Shown: piece by piece, positions 30,580-39,995 of the stretch
How the letters are laid out: each line of letters begins with the position of its first letter
Position numbering within the stretch: the stretch's first letter is position 1
DNA from: Gemmobacter aquarius
GTDB taxonomy: Bacteria; Pseudomonadota; Alphaproteobacteria; Rhodobacterales; Rhodobacteraceae
DNA: 64,000 bases
NCBI RefSeq assembly: GCF_003060865.1
Contig: NZ_CP028918.1
Coordinates: 1,724,001 to 1,788,000 of the forward strand
Reading direction: 5' to 3'
Notes under the pieces: model-generated
What the model was told of the DNA's origin: nothing
What the model saw: the letters and a program-made list of their open reading frames with translations, nothing else
Databases searched by the model: none
Made by a program: the position numbers and the translations under genes

Positions 30580-30674
30580 GCAAGCCCCCCTTTGCGGTAG
30601 GCAAGCCTTGCCCCCCGCCACATCTTGTGCCCATCCCGCGGTGATACCTGCAGGACACGCTTGATGTTGCGGTT

Positions 30675-32039
30675 TTACATCAGTTTGCGGCGGCGTGTCA
30701 CGCGTATATCGAGGTCGGTAATCTTCTTACGCAAAGTATTGCGGTTGATACCCAAAAGATCGGCACATTTTGCCTGATTTCCGGCCGTGGCATCCAGCGC
30801 CAGCTCGATCAGCGGCATCTCGACCTCGCGCAGGATGCGCTGGTAGACCCCCGCAGGCGGCAATTGCCCGCCATGCAGATCGAAATAGCGCTTCAGATGA
30901 CGCGCGACGCTCGCTGAAAGTTTCTCGCCTTCGCCACCGCCCTTCAGCGGCTCCATCGCGGGCTGGTTGCCAAGCACCGCCTCTACCTCGCCGCGCGCGA
31001 TTTCGGCCTCGGAACTGGTGACCATCAGCCGCCGCAGCGTGTTTTCCAACTGGCGCACGTTGCCCGGCCAGCTATAGGCCCGCACCAATTCGCGCGCGTC
31101 GCCCGAAAGCCGCCGGATCGACCCGAAATCGCGTTCGCCCTTGGCAAGGAAATGTTCGGCCAGAAGTGGAATGTCATCGACCCTTTCGCGCAAACTGGGC
31201 ACATGCAGCGTCACGCCCGACAGACGGTAGAACAGATCCTGCCGGAAACTGCCCGCCTCCATCCGCCCCGACAGATCGCTTTGCGAGGTCGCCATGATGC
31301 GCGGCGCGTTGTCGGTCATCATGTCGAGCATCCGCACGATCCGCGCCTGCGTGTCGTCGTCGTAATCCGAGATCTCGTCGAAGACGAGGCTGCCGCCCTT
31401 GGCCCGCGCCATAAGCGCCGAAGGCCCGTCCACTCCGGCAAGGTCGGACGATTGCACGACCACGAAGGGCTGGCTGCGACGGTCGGAAAAATCGTGGATC
31501 GCCTTGGCGATCAGGCTTTTGCCGGTGCCCGATTCGCCTGTCACAAGCACCGCCAGATCGGTGTTCATCACCCGCGCCACCAGCCGGTACAGTGCCTGCA
31601 TCGCCGCTGTCCGCCCCACCAGCGGCAGGTCATCCGCCGCCTCGCGCACCTGCACCGGCTTGGCCGGAGCGCGGCGCTTCAACTCGAGCGCACGGGCCGA
31701 ACGCTTCATCAGATCGGGGAGGTCAAACGGCTTGGGCAGGTAATCGTAAGCCTCGGCCTCGGCCGCCTGAATCGCCGTCATGATCGTATTTTGCGCCGAA
31801 ATCACGATTACCGGCAGACCGGGGCGCAACTTGCCGATGCGGGGCAGTGCATCCAACCCGTTCCCGTCCGGCATGATCACATCCGAGATCACCAGATCGC
31901 CCTTCCCTTCCTCGACCCAGCGCATCAGCGTCATCAGGCTGCTGGTGGCGTGCACCTTGCACCCCGCCCGCGTCAGCGCCTGCGTCAGGACCGTGCGGAT
32001 CGTCCGGTCGTCATCCGCCACAAGCACCGTGCCATCCAT
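30675..32039 (-). CDS. ntrC: Nitrogen regulator NtrC, Rhodobacter type without GAFTGA
   Basis: A 454-residue response regulator. The receiver has Asp53 in [10 protein letters not shown]. The AAA+ domain has Walker A GESGTGKS at 168-175 and Walker [11 protein letters not shown] at 217-226. The C-terminal Fis-type helix-turn-helix is [20 protein letters not shown]. Between the Walker motifs the GAFTGA segment is absent ([20 protein letters not shown]), as in R. capsulatus NtrC, which activates sigma-70 polymerase. ATG at 32039 has aaggag 8 bases upstream and overlaps the ntrB stop; a GTG lies 3 bases earlier. Confidence 0.96.
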   Translation of the reverse strand: MDGTVLVADDDRTIRTVLTQALTRAGCKVHATSSLMTLMRWVEEGKGDLVISDVIMPDGNGLDALPRIGKLRPGLPVIVISAQNTIMTAIQAAEAEAYDYLPKPFDLPDLMKRSARALELKRRAPAKPVQVREAADDLPLVGRTAAMQALYRLVARVMNTDLAVLVTGESGTGKSLIAKAIHDFSDRRSQPFVVVQSSDLAGVDGPSALMARAKGGSLVFDEISDYDDDTQARIVRMLDMMTDNAPRIMATSQSDLSGRMEAGSFRQDLFYRLSGVTLHVPSLRERVDDIPLLAEHFLAKGERDFGSIRRLSGDARELVRAYSWPGNVRQLENTLRRLMVTSSEAEIARGEVEAVLGNQPAMEPLKGGGEGEKLSASVARHLKRYFDLHGGQLPPAGVYQRILREVEMPLIELALDATAGNQAKCADLLGINRNTLRKKITDLDIRVTRRRKLM

Positions 32040-33145
32040 CACTTTTGCTCCTTTTTAACCCTTGGCACCATCGGCAGGGACACCCTGAAAACGGTGCGTC
32101 CCGGCACCGAATCCACGGAAATCCACCCCTCATGGTCCGATATGATCTTCGAGACCAGCGCGAGGCCCAGCCCCGTCCCGTTCTCGCGCCCCGAAACGAA
32201 TGGCTCGAATATGTCACCCGACAGATCGGGCGGAATCCCCGGCCCGTCATCGATGATCTCGATCTGTAACGGCAGCGCGGCAGGCGTGCCATCCTTGCGC
32301 CGCAGCCGCAGCGACAGGTCGTAAAACGTCCTCAGCCGGATGGTGCTGCCCTCGCCCGCGCGCTGGCAGGCCTCGGCCGCGTTCTTGATCAGGTTCAGGA
32401 ACACCTGCATCAACTGGTCGGGGTCGGCAAAGGTCGGCGGCAGCGACGGGTCGTATTCCTCGACGATATGCATATGCGCGGCAAAACCGACCATCGCCGA
32501 TTTGCGCGCACGGTCCAGCGCATCGTGGATGTTCACCGCCCGCAACTCGGGCGGGCGCACATTGCCGAATTGCTCGACCTGTTCCAGCAGCTTCACGATC
32601 CGCCGCGTCTCCTCGACGATCAGATCGGTCAATTCGCGGTCCTCGGCCTCCAGCCCCATCGACAGCAATTGCGCCGCCCCCGAAATACCGGCCAGCGGGT
32701 TCTTGATTTCGTGCGCCAGCATCTCGGCCATGCCGATCGCCGATTTCGCTGCCGATTTCACATGCATCGACCGGCCCAGACGGTCGGCGATGTCGCGGGG
32801 CGAGATGATCAGCAGGATCACATCGGCATTGTCATGCATCGGTGCGATCTGGATGTTGCATTGCACCGGCGCCCGCTCTCCGGTGGTCATGTCGACATCG
32901 TTGATGAACAAAGGCGACTGGTTCGCCCGCGCCCGCCGCAGCGCATCTTCCATCGGCGCGTCGATCGACAGCCGGTCAAAGGCGGGCTGGCCCATCAAGG
33001 ACCGGCTCGACGCGTTCAGGAAAATCTCGCCTGCCGGATTCACCTCGGCAATGCGGTTGTCCGGCCCGATCAGCAAGGCAGGCAAGGGAAGCGAGGCCCA
33101 GACCACCCCCGGAACCGGATAGGGCGATCGATAGGCCGGATTCAT
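32039..33145 (-). CDS. ntrB: Nitrogen sensor kinase NtrB
   Basis: A 368-residue soluble histidine kinase/phosphatase for NtrC, normally controlled by PII protein. It has an N-terminal PAS domain (about 15-110), the H-box [20 protein letters not shown], the N-box LIKNAAEAC and glycine boxes DDGPGIP and [12 protein letters not shown]. The start [13 protein letters not shown] overlaps the dusB stop as ATGA, and the stop abuts ntrC. A frame extending upstream inside dusB is a shadow. Confidence 0.95.
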   Translation of the reverse strand: MNPAYRSPYPVPGVVWASLPLPALLIGPDNRIAEVNPAGEIFLNASSRSLMGQPAFDRLSIDAPMEDALRRARANQSPLFINDVDMTTGERAPVQCNIQIAPMHDNADVILLIISPRDIADRLGRSMHVKSAAKSAIGMAEMLAHEIKNPLAGISGAAQLLSMGLEAEDRELTDLIVEETRRIVKLLEQVEQFGNVRPPELRAVNIHDALDRARKSAMVGFAAHMHIVEEYDPSLPPTFADPDQLMQVFLNLIKNAAEACQRAGEGSTIRLRTFYDLSLRLRRKDGTPAALPLQIEIIDDGPGIPPDLSGDIFEPFVSGRENGTGLGLALVSKIISDHEGWISVDSVPGRTVFRVSLPMVPRVKKEQK

Positions 33146-34122
33146 GCCGCCACCTGCGCTGCATCGGCAAAGGCGGCGCTGACCAGCCGCAGCACCACGG
33201 CAGGGTCTTCCGCCGTCAGCACAGCCCCCCGCGCCGCCTGCAAGCCCGCCTCGTCCAGATACCAGCCAAGGTGCTTGCGCGCGCATTTCATGCCCAGATC
33301 GCGCCCGTAAAAGCCAAGCATATCCTCGTAATGTGCGCCCACCATGTCGCCCAAGGCAGCGCCTTGGGGCACCTCGGGCGCAGGCGTGCCGTAAAGCGCG
33401 TGCGAAATCTGCGCCAGCCGCCACGGCGCGCCTTGCGCTCCGCGACCGACCATCACGCCGTCCGCCCCCGATTGCGCCAGCGCCGCCGCAGCCGTGCCCG
33501 CGTCGACGATATCGCCATTGGCAATCACCGGAATCGTCACGGCATCTTTCACCGCGCGAATGGCCCGCCAATCGGCAGCCCCCTTGTAGAACTGGCAGCG
33601 CGTGCGCCCGTGGATCACCACCATCTTCACGCCGTTATCCTCGGCCCGTTTGGCCAATTCCGGCGCATTCAGCAGCGCATCATCCCAGCCCAATCGCGTC
33701 TTCAACGTAACCGGAACCGAAACCGCCCGCACCACGGCGCGGATCAGGTCAAGCGCAAGGTCCAGATCGCGCAACAGCGCCGACCCGCACAAGCCAGTCG
33801 TCACCCGCTTTGACGGGCAGCCCATGTTGATGTCGATGATCTTTGCCCCCTGCGCCTCCATCAGCTTGGCCGCTTCCGCCATCCAGTAAGGCTCGCGCCC
33901 CGCCAGTTGCACCGATGTCGCCTGTTCCCCAAGCCCAAGCTCGGCCCGCGCCCGCGCCTCGGGTTGGGCGCGCACGACCTCTTGGCTTGCCACCATCTCC
34001 GACACGACAAGACCCGCCCCGAACCGCGCCACAAGACGGCGGAACGGCAGGTCGGTGATACCGGCCAGCGGAGCCAGCAGAACAGGAGGGTCGATGAGAT
34101 GCGGTCCGAGGCAGAGCGACAA
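33142..34122 (-). CDS. dusB: tRNA-dihydrouridine synthase B (NifR3)
   Basis: A 326-residue FMN-dependent TIM-barrel enzyme that reduces uridines in the tRNA D-loop. It shows PPVLLAPLAGITDLPFRRLV near the N-terminus, the active-site Cys region IDINMGCPSKRVTTGLCGSA, and HGRTRCQFYKGAADW. This is the first gene of the nifR3-ntrB-ntrC operon known from Rhodobacter capsulatus. A TGCAC-N7-GTGCA site lies about 95 bases upstream. Its stop overlaps ntrB. Confidence 0.96.
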   Translation of the reverse strand: MSLCLGPHLIDPPVLLAPLAGITDLPFRRLVARFGAGLVVSEMVASQEVVRAQPEARARAELGLGEQATSVQLAGREPYWMAEAAKLMEAQGAKIIDINMGCPSKRVTTGLCGSALLRDLDLALDLIRAVVRAVSVPVTLKTRLGWDDALLNAPELAKRAEDNGVKMVVIHGRTRCQFYKGAADWRAIRAVKDAVTIPVIANGDIVDAGTAAAALAQSGADGVMVGRGAQGAPWRLAQISHALYGTPAPEVPQGAALGDMVGAHYEDMLGFYGRDLGMKCARKHLGWYLDEAGLQAARGAVLTAEDPAVVLRLVSAAFADAAQVAA

Positions 34123-34212
34123 AATGCCTGTTCCTTGTGCGTTCAGGGTGGAGTTAGCGCCCCCTTCGCCAGCAGGCCAAGGTTAAGCGCAGTGAATATG
34201 ATCGAAAAACAG

Positions 34213-34237
34213 CAATTGCACAAATTTTGTGCAATTG
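34213..34237 (-). promoter_or_regulatory. NtrC-type palindrome upstream of dusB-ntrBC
   Basis: A perfect 12-bp inverted repeat with a single central base: caattgcacaaa, t, tttgtgcaattg. Its core TGCAC-N7-GTGCA (34217-34233) matches the classical NtrC recognition pattern. It lies about 95 bases upstream of dusB and about 77 bases upstream of the divergent ispDF. NtrC autoregulation of the dusB-ntrBC operon is the simplest reading. Confidence 0.6.
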
Positions 34238-34313
34238 GTCCGTTTCGACGCCAGATTGTCAGGCGCGACACTCTGGCCTAACTAGGACAGAACGTTTCTT
34301 ATCCGGTCATAGC

Positions 34314-35468
34314 ATGAACGTAACACCCCAGACAGCGGCCCGCACGGCAGCGATCATCGTCGCCGCAGGCCGTGGCACCCGCGCGGGTGGCGATCTGCCC
34401 AAGCAGTGGCAAAGGCTTGCCGGACAGCCGGTGCTTGCCCATACCATCGCCGCCTTCCGCTCCGCAGGCGTATCGCAGCTCGTGCTCGTCATCCATCCCG
34501 ATGACCGCGCCCGCGCCGAGCAGCTTTCGGGCGTCACCCTCGTCGAAGGTGGCACCACCCGCGATGCCTCGGTCCGCAACGCGCTCGAAGCGCTCGATGG
34601 CTCGGGCATCGACACCGTGCTGATCCATGATGGTGCCCGCCCCCTCGTCTCGGCGGCGCTGATCCACCGCGTCCTTGCCGCACTTGCCACCAGCCCCGGT
34701 GCCGCGCCGGCCCTCGCCGTGACCGATGCGCTCTGGCGCGGCACCGGCGGCCTTGTGTCGGGCACACAAGACCGCACCCAGCTCTACCGCGCACAGACCC
34801 CGCAAGGCTTCCGCTTCGACGCAATCCTGCAAGCCCACCGCGCCCTTACCGGCCCCGCCGCCGACGATGTCGAAGTCGCCCGCGCCGCCGGGATCGACGT
34901 TACAATCGTCGAAGGCGACGACTCCAACATCAAACTCACCTTCCCCGCCGATTTCGCGCGGGCAAAGGCCATACTCAAGGACCGCTCCATGACCCTTCGC
35001 ATCGGCAACGGCTATGATGTCCATGCCTTCACGGCCGGAGACCACGTCTGGCTCTGCGGGGTGAAAGTCCCGCATGACAAGGCGCTTTTGGGCCATTCTG
35101 ACGCCGATGTCGGCATGCACGCCTTGACCGATGCGATCTATGGCGCTTTGGCGCTGGGCGACATAGGCCGCCACTTCCCGCCAAGCGACCCGCAATGGAA
35201 GGGTGCCGCCAGCCACATCTTCCTTGCCCATGCCATCGCCCTTGCCGCCGAACACGGCTGGCGGCTTGGCAATTGCGATATCACATTGGTCTGCGAACGC
35301 CCGAAGATCGGCCCGCACGCAGCCGCCATGCAGGCCGAACTCGCCCGCATAATGGGGGTTGCGGCGGATCAGGTCAGCGTCAAGGCCACCACCTCCGAAC
35401 GGCTCGGCTTTACCGGGCGCGAAGAAGGCATCGCCGCCCTTGCCACAGCCTGCATGGTGCGCGCATGA
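34314..35468 (+). CDS. ispDF: Bifunctional IspD/IspF isoprenoid enzyme
   Basis: A 384-residue fusion of two enzymes of the non-mevalonate isoprenoid pathway. Residues 1 to about 225 are MEP cytidylyltransferase (IspD), with [17 protein letters not shown] and [12 protein letters not shown]. From [20 protein letters not shown] onward is MECDP synthase (IspF), with [20 protein letters not shown] and [16 protein letters not shown]. The fusion is common in alphaproteobacteria. The start is [20 protein letters not shown]; no strong ribosome site is visible. The stop overlaps pgpA as ATGA. Confidence 0.96.
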   Translation: MNVTPQTAARTAAIIVAAGRGTRAGGDLPKQWQRLAGQPVLAHTIAAFRSAGVSQLVLVIHPDDRARAEQLSGVTLVEGGTTRDASVRNALEALDGSGIDTVLIHDGARPLVSAALIHRVLAALATSPGAAPALAVTDALWRGTGGLVSGTQDRTQLYRAQTPQGFRFDAILQAHRALTGPAADDVEVARAAGIDVTIVEGDDSNIKLTFPADFARAKAILKDRSMTLRIGNGYDVHAFTAGDHVWLCGVKVPHDKALLGHSDADVGMHALTDAIYGALALGDIGRHFPPSDPQWKGAASHIFLAHAIALAAEHGWRLGNCDITLVCERPKIGPHAAAMQAELARIMGVAADQVSVKATTSERLGFTGREEGIAALATACMVRA

Positions 35469-35962
35469 CCCTCACCTTTCGCATCGCCACCGTCTTCGGC
35501 ATCGGCCACCTGCGCCCCGCACCCGGCACATGGGGATCGGCCGCGGCCATCCTTGTCGGCCTTCTCATCGACCGTTACCTCGGCGCACCGGTCCTCGTGC
35601 TCGCTACCGTTGCCGCAACACTTGCCGGCTTCTGGGCCTGCCGCGCCGAACTTGCCGGCAAACCCGGTGCTGACCCGTCCGAATTCGTGATAGACGAGGT
35701 CGCAGGCCAGTGGATCGCCCTGCTTTTCCCAGCCCTCGCCTTCTGGTCGCGCGGATGGGATGCTTTTTTGCCCTGGCCCGCATGGGTCGGCGCGTTTCTC
35801 GCCTTCCGCCTGTTCGACATCTGGAAACCATGGCTCATAGGCCGTGCCGACGCCCGAGGTGACGCCGACGGGGTGATGATCGACGACCTCTGGGCCGGTC
35901 TGTTCGCGGGCCTCGCCGTCATCGCGGGCGGGGTGCTCTATCACGGGGTATTCCTGCTGTGA
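35465..35962 (+). CDS. pgpA: Phosphatidylglycerophosphatase A
   Basis: A 165-residue membrane phosphatase that converts phosphatidylglycerol phosphate to phosphatidylglycerol. It shows the N-terminal [18 protein letters not shown], the central [14 protein letters not shown] with the metal-binding acidic residues, the [16 protein letters not shown] motif and the late [14 protein letters not shown], all hallmarks of PgpA. It starts in an ATGA overlap with ispDF and ends in a GTGA overlap with the cinA-type gene, so the three form a tightly coupled operon. Confidence 0.94.
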   Translation: MTLTFRIATVFGIGHLRPAPGTWGSAAAILVGLLIDRYLGAPVLVLATVAATLAGFWACRAELAGKPGADPSEFVIDEVAGQWIALLFPALAFWSRGWDAFLPWPAWVGAFLAFRLFDIWKPWLIGRADARGDADGVMIDDLWAGLFAGLAVIAGGVLYHGVFLL

Positions 35963-36441
35963 CCAAAGCCGCCGAAGTCCTGCAAGCCGCCCGCGCCAAG
36001 GGCCTTTGCATCGCCACCGCCGAAAGCTGCACGGGTGGCCTGATCTCGGGCGAGCTGACCGAGGTCGCGGGCTCGTCCGATGTCTTCGACCGCGGCTTCG
36101 TCACGTATTCCAACGCCGCCAAACGCGACATGCTCGGCGTCACCCAAGCCAGCCTCGCTGCCTTCGGCGCTGTAAGCGAGCAGGTCGCCCGCGAAATGGC
36201 CGAAGGCGCGCTTTCCCGTTCGGCGTCACAGCTCGCCGTCTCGGTCACAGGCATCGCAGGCCCCGGCGGATCGGCCCACAAACCCGAAGGCCGCGTCTGT
36301 TTCGGCCTTGCGCGCAGCGGCAGGCCAACCCGGACCGAAACCGTCGATTTCGGCGCGCTTGGCCGCGCCAACGTGCGGCGCGCCACAGTGGACCACGCGC
36401 TCGACCTGCTGGCCGAAAGCATGCGCGACAGCGAAGTTTGA
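35959..36441 (+). CDS. pncC: CinA C-terminal family protein (nicotinamide-nucleotide amidase)
   Basis: A 160-residue stand-alone CinA_C domain, the type (PncC) that deamidates nicotinamide mononucleotide in NAD recycling. It shows the conserved CIATAESCTGGLISGELTEV, then FDRGFVTYSNAAKRDMLGV and SVTGIAGPGGSAHKPEGRVC. It starts with GTG overlapping the pgpA stop. Its own stop codon TGA (36439-36441) is formed by the first loop of hairpin cluster B, so the cluster begins inside the gene. Confidence 0.92.
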   Translation: MTKAAEVLQAARAKGLCIATAESCTGGLISGELTEVAGSSDVFDRGFVTYSNAAKRDMLGVTQASLAAFGAVSEQVAREMAEGALSRSASQLAVSVTGIAGPGGSAHKPEGRVCFGLARSGRPTRTETVDFGALGRANVRRATVDHALDLLAESMRDSEV

Positions 36442-36539
36442 CGCAAACTTCGCAACGGAATTTGACGCAAATTCCGGGTGCCCGGCCTGCCACCGGTTTT
36501 TGCGTCAAAAACCGGCGCGAAATCTGCGTCAGATTTCGC
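36431..36539. repeat. Four-hairpin cluster B with mirrored 7-base loops
   Basis: 36431-36453 has stem gcgaagtt and loop TGACGCA. 36456-36476 has stem cggaatt and loop TGACGCA. 36493-36515 has stem ccggtttt and loop TGCGTCA. 36517-36539 has stem gcgaaatc and loop TGCGTCA. The order and loops equal cluster A, while stems 1 and 4 differ by paired changes that keep the helix. It fills the whole gap between convergent pncC and ratA, touching both stop codons. Confidence 0.88.
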
Positions 36540-37003
36540 TAGAACTTTGGCCCGTGCAATTCCGCCGCCCGCCGCTCGAACGCCCGCACCACGCGCTGCA
36601 TCGCATCGTTGAACACGACCCCGATGATCCCCTGCAAAATCGCGTTGCGAAACTCGAAATCCACGAAGAATTCGACCTCGCAGCCGCCCTCGACGTCGCG
36701 GAAACCCCAGGTCGAGCGCATATGCCGGAACGGCCCGTCCAGATATTCCGTCTCGATCCGCTTCGATACCGGCCACAGCGTCACACGGCTGCCAAAGCGT
36801 TCGCGGAACACTTTGAAGCTGATCACGAGATCCGCCTCCATCACCTCGCCCGTCTCTCCCGCAGCCGTGACCGGCACGCGCGACCGGATACGCGCAGCCG
36901 AATTCCAGGGCAGAAACTTCGGATACTGGCCCACATCGGCCACAAGGTCGTACATCTGCTGCGCCGTATAGGGCAGGCGTTTGATTTCATGATGCGTCGG
37001 CAT
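36539..37003 (-). CDS. RatA/COQ10-like START-domain protein
   Basis: A 154-residue protein of the polyketide cyclase/START superfamily. MPTHHEIKRLPYTAQQMYDL, VADVGQYPKFLPWNSAARI and the late FEFRNAILQGIIGVVFNDAM match the RatA/COQ10 family. In alphaproteobacteria these more likely carry ubiquinone (COQ10-like) than act as ribosome toxins, so the RatA toxin name should be used with care. The start at the second ATG (37003) fits the family; the first ATG is at 37012. Its TAG stop lies at the edge of hairpin cluster B. Confidence 0.9.
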   Translation of the reverse strand: MPTHHEIKRLPYTAQQMYDLVADVGQYPKFLPWNSAARIRSRVPVTAAGETGEVMEADLVISFKVFRERFGSRVTLWPVSKRIETEYLDGPFRHMRSTWGFRDVEGGCEVEFFVDFEFRNAILQGIIGVVFNDAMQRVVRAFERRAAELHGPKF

Positions 37004-37088
37004 CCGATCCATCCCGTGACTTGCCCCACGGTATTGGGTAAGCCTGAGGCGGAAATCAAGAGGCCCCTCCGCCGCAGGACAGGATCAC

Positions 37089-37628
37089 ATGCCCGACAGA
37101 CCCTATGTCATAGACCAGATGATCAGCGCCAAGGCCATCGCCGCGCGGGTCGAGGCTCTGGCCGCCGAAATCACCACCCATTACGCGGGCACCGACAAGC
37201 TGACCGTGGTCGGCCTGCTGCGCGGGTCATTCGTCTTCATCGCCGATCTGGTCCGCGAAATCGATCTGCCGGTCGAGGTCGATTTCCTCGAAGCCTCCTC
37301 CTATGGCGACGCGATGCATTCCAGCCGTGAGGTCCGCATCCTGAAAGACCTGCGCGGCGAAATCGCGGGCCGCGACGTTCTGGTGGTCGAAGACATCGTC
37401 GACACCGGCTTTACGCTGCACCATGTCAAAAACCTGCTCCTGTCGCGCGAACCAAAGTGGCTCGAGGTCTGTGCCCTGCTCGACAAACCCTCGCGGCGCG
37501 AGGTGGACATCCGCGCCACATGGACGGGCTTCGAGATCCCTGACGAATTCGTCGTCGGCTACGGGATCGACTTCGCGCAAAGGAACCGCAACCTGCCCTA
37601 TATCGGCAAGGTCCGGTTCACCGCATGA
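37089..37628 (+). CDS. hpt: Hypoxanthine phosphoribosyltransferase
   Basis: A 179-residue purine salvage enzyme making IMP or GMP from the free base and PRPP. The PRPP-binding loop is [17 protein letters not shown], and the flexible-loop region contains [20 protein letters not shown]. It begins [20 protein letters not shown] and ends [10 protein letters not shown], both standard. Length is typical for bacterial Hpt. It is followed in ATGA overlap by a small membrane-protein gene. Confidence 0.95.
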   Translation: MPDRPYVIDQMISAKAIAARVEALAAEITTHYAGTDKLTVVGLLRGSFVFIADLVREIDLPVEVDFLEASSYGDAMHSSREVRILKDLRGEIAGRDVLVVEDIVDTGFTLHHVKNLLLSREPKWLEVCALLDKPSRREVDIRATWTGFEIPDEFVVGYGIDFAQRNRNLPYIGKVRFTA

Positions 37629-37792
37629 ACCCGATCTGGCTGATCCGCATGGCCCGCTGGGCCCGCAACCCGCCCTCGATGGGGCGGGTCAAGCTGGTGC
37701 TTGCGGTGGTGGCCTTCTGCATCGCCGTCGTGCTGCTCGAACGCCTGTTCGGCTTTCCCGCTTGGCTTGCCCCGCAAAAGCTGAAACCCTGA
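37625..37792 (+). CDS. 55-residue single-pass membrane protein
   Basis: A short gene starting in ATGA overlap with hpt. It encodes [20 protein letters not shown], then a membrane segment of about 19 residues ([20 protein letters not shown]), then a short tail ending LAPQKLKP. The basic N-terminus suggests the N-side in the cytoplasm. The tight overlap and the protein-like composition support it as real. Function is unknown; the link to hpt may be only transcriptional. Confidence 0.75.
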   Translation: MNPIWLIRMARWARNPPSMGRVKLVLAVVAFCIAVVLLERLFGFPAWLAPQKLKP

Positions 37793-37895
37793 CGAAAGGC
37801 GCGTCGCATGACTTCGTCACTTGGCGAAAACGTCATTTGTGCCGATCCTGCCCCAAGGCCTAGGCTCTCTGCAGCATAGCAAGTGGAACAGACAG

Positions 37896-38786
37896 ATGCG
37901 GCGCATTCTCGGTCTTCTCGGCGCTCTTGCCATCCTCGGCTTCGGGGCCTTCTGGTTTCTTACCCTGCCCGACCGCTTGCCCGACGACGCTTTCGCAAAC
38001 CTCACGCCCGACGCAGCGCATGGCCAGCAGGTGTTCACCGCCGCAGGCTGCGCCTCGTGCCACATGGCCAGCGATGCCACAGGCGACGCGGAACTTGTCC
38101 TGTCGGGCGGGCAAAAATTTCCATCGGCCTTCGGCACCTTTATCGCGCCCAACATCTCGCCCGACCCCGACCATGGCATCGGCGCGTGGAGCGTAGAAGA
38201 CCTCGGCAACGCCCTGCAGCGCGGCATCGGGCGCGAGGGCGAGCACCTTTACCCTGCCCTGCCCTATACCGCATATCAACACATGGCACCGCAGGATGTG
38301 GTCGACCTTTACGCCTATCTGCAAACCCTGCCGCCCGATGCGACCCCCAGCCAGCCGCATGACATGTCTTTCCCCTTTACCCTGCGCCGCGGGCTTGGCC
38401 TGTGGAAAGTGCTGTTCCTCGACCCGGACTACGTGGTGACAGCAGACCTGACGCCCGAGGAAACCCGTGGCCGCTACATCGCAGAAGCCATGGCCCATTG
38501 CGGCGAATGTCACACCCCGCGCAACGCGCTGGGCGGGCTTGACCGCTCGCGCTGGCTTGCAGGGGCACCAAACCCTTCGGGCCAAGGCACCATCCCGAAC
38601 ATCACCCCTGCCAAATTGTCATGGTCGCCCGACGAGGTCGTCGAATACCTGACCACCGGCTTCACGCCCGAATTCGACTCGGTCGGCGGACATATGGCGC
38701 ATGTGGTCGAAAACATGTCCAAACTCCCCGAGTCCGACCGCGCCGCCGTCGCAGCCTACCTGCAACGCGTCGCGCCCTCGCAATAG
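37896..38786 (+). CDS. Diheme c-type cytochrome
   Basis: A 296-residue periplasmic or membrane-anchored cytochrome c. From MRRILGLLGALAILGFGAFW there is an uncleaved or cleaved signal segment. Two heme sites follow: CASCH at 52-56 and CGECH at 201-205. Each is in a cytochrome c fold, with likely axial Met residues downstream (for example GHMAHVVENM). It resembles the cytochrome subunits of membrane alcohol, aldehyde or nicotinate dehydrogenases, but no dehydrogenase subunit lies nearby, so its electron donor is unknown. Confidence 0.9.
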   Translation: MRRILGLLGALAILGFGAFWFLTLPDRLPDDAFANLTPDAAHGQQVFTAAGCASCHMASDATGDAELVLSGGQKFPSAFGTFIAPNISPDPDHGIGAWSVEDLGNALQRGIGREGEHLYPALPYTAYQHMAPQDVVDLYAYLQTLPPDATPSQPHDMSFPFTLRRGLGLWKVLFLDPDYVVTADLTPEETRGRYIAEAMAHCGECHTPRNALGGLDRSRWLAGAPNPSGQGTIPNITPAKLSWSPDEVVEYLTTGFTPEFDSVGGHMAHVVENMSKLPESDRAAVAAYLQRVAPSQ

Positions 38787-38890
38787 CGTGACCGGGCAGC
38801 GCCGTTCCGCCTGCCCGCCTGCCGACAGGTTGCAGCATGACGCAACCTGTGGTATCAGTTAAAAAAACCGAGCAGCAGGTTGTATAATAA

Positions 38891-39790
38891 ATGAACAGGC
38901 ATTCACGCGCCCTTGCGGCGCTTCTCGTCACTATTTGCCCGCTTTCCGCCCATGCCCAAGGTCTCGAAACCTCGGGTCAGGTCGAGCTTGAATTCCTGCG
39001 CGGCAACGATGCGTCCACCACACTTCTGTCGGGTGATGTCATGCTGCGCTACCGCAGCGGCAGCTTCGGTGGAGAGCTTGGCACCGACGCCGATTTCGCC
39101 CTCGATGGCGGGGGCGAGTTCAAATCGATCTATGCCGCGGCCCTGTTCGCAACCCCCTTCGGCGAATTTGCCGTCGGCGCGCCCGAATCCGCCGCAGACA
39201 TGCTGATCGACGTACCGTCCTTTGCCGGAATGAAGGGCATCGACGCGGGCGGTCTGTTGCCCGGCCAGCCCGTCACCCTCGGCACGCCCTCGGTCGTCGG
39301 CGCGATCGCCAAGGGCGAGAACCGCCAAAGCTACGGCCTGCGCTATTCGGGCAGCAGCGGAGACATCCGCTACGGCGCGTCGATCCACCGCTTCGACGGC
39401 AGCGATACGACCATCCTGCAAGGCGCTGCCGAATACACCTTCGGCCAGACCCAGGTGGAAGGCATGATCGAAAACGCCAGCCTCGAAGGCGGCTTCTCGG
39501 GCCTGATCGGCGTGGCGCATGACCAAGGGCAATACAGCGTCTCGGCCTATCTCTCGCGCCAGACCATCACCGCCGACGGCACCACCTTCCAGCTCAACGG
39601 CGCTTACCGCATCTCCGACAGCCTGACCGTGGGTGGCAGTTTCGCGCGCAAGGATTTCGGCACCGAGCAATACTTTTACGGCGTCACCGCAGGCTGGGGC
39701 TTCGGCAACGGCGCCTACCTGTCGGGCGGCATCGCCGACGGCGACGATACCGGCCTGCTTATGGATGCCTCGGTCGGGTATAAATTCTGA
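38891..39790 (+). CDS. Porin-like outer-membrane beta-barrel protein 1
   Basis: A 299-residue exported protein: signal peptide MNRHSRALAALLVTICPLSA with cleavage likely after AHA, then alternating polar/apolar strands and a terminal VGYKF, with the C-terminal Phe required for outer-membrane insertion. It shares its plan with the next gene (ETSGQVELEFL against ATGEVEIEYFD near the mature start; RYGASIHRFDGSD against QAGASYNRFDGGD), so the two are paralogs. TATAAT at 38883-38888 sits immediately before the ATG, and the ribosome site is weak. A terminator follows. Confidence 0.8.
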   Translation: MNRHSRALAALLVTICPLSAHAQGLETSGQVELEFLRGNDASTTLLSGDVMLRYRSGSFGGELGTDADFALDGGGEFKSIYAAALFATPFGEFAVGAPESAADMLIDVPSFAGMKGIDAGGLLPGQPVTLGTPSVVGAIAKGENRQSYGLRYSGSSGDIRYGASIHRFDGSDTTILQGAAEYTFGQTQVEGMIENASLEGGFSGLIGVAHDQGQYSVSAYLSRQTITADGTTFQLNGAYRISDSLTVGGSFARKDFGTEQYFYGVTAGWGFGNGAYLSGGIADGDDTGLLMDASVGYKF

Positions 39791-39831
39791 TCTTCACATT
39801 TTTCGCCCTATCTTTCGGCACAAAGTGAAAT

Positions 39832-39857
39832 AGGCGGGGCATTCCCCGCCTTTTTTA
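39832..39857 (+). terminator. Terminator of the first porin-like gene
   Basis: Hairpin ggcgggg, loop catt, ccccgcc followed by a run of six T, 41 bases after the stop. A strong rho-independent terminator that separates the two paralogous genes into individual transcripts. Confidence 0.9.
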
Positions 39858-39995
39858 CCATACTGCCCTGTCCATCGACCGAGTCCGCGACATAGCCGCT
39901 ATCCGGGTGTCTGATTTTGCCGTTCAGGTATTAACGTATGTAAATTATCTTCCCGCAGGGCGTGAGTGTCTTGCTCCCGGTCCAAATGAGTTCCC

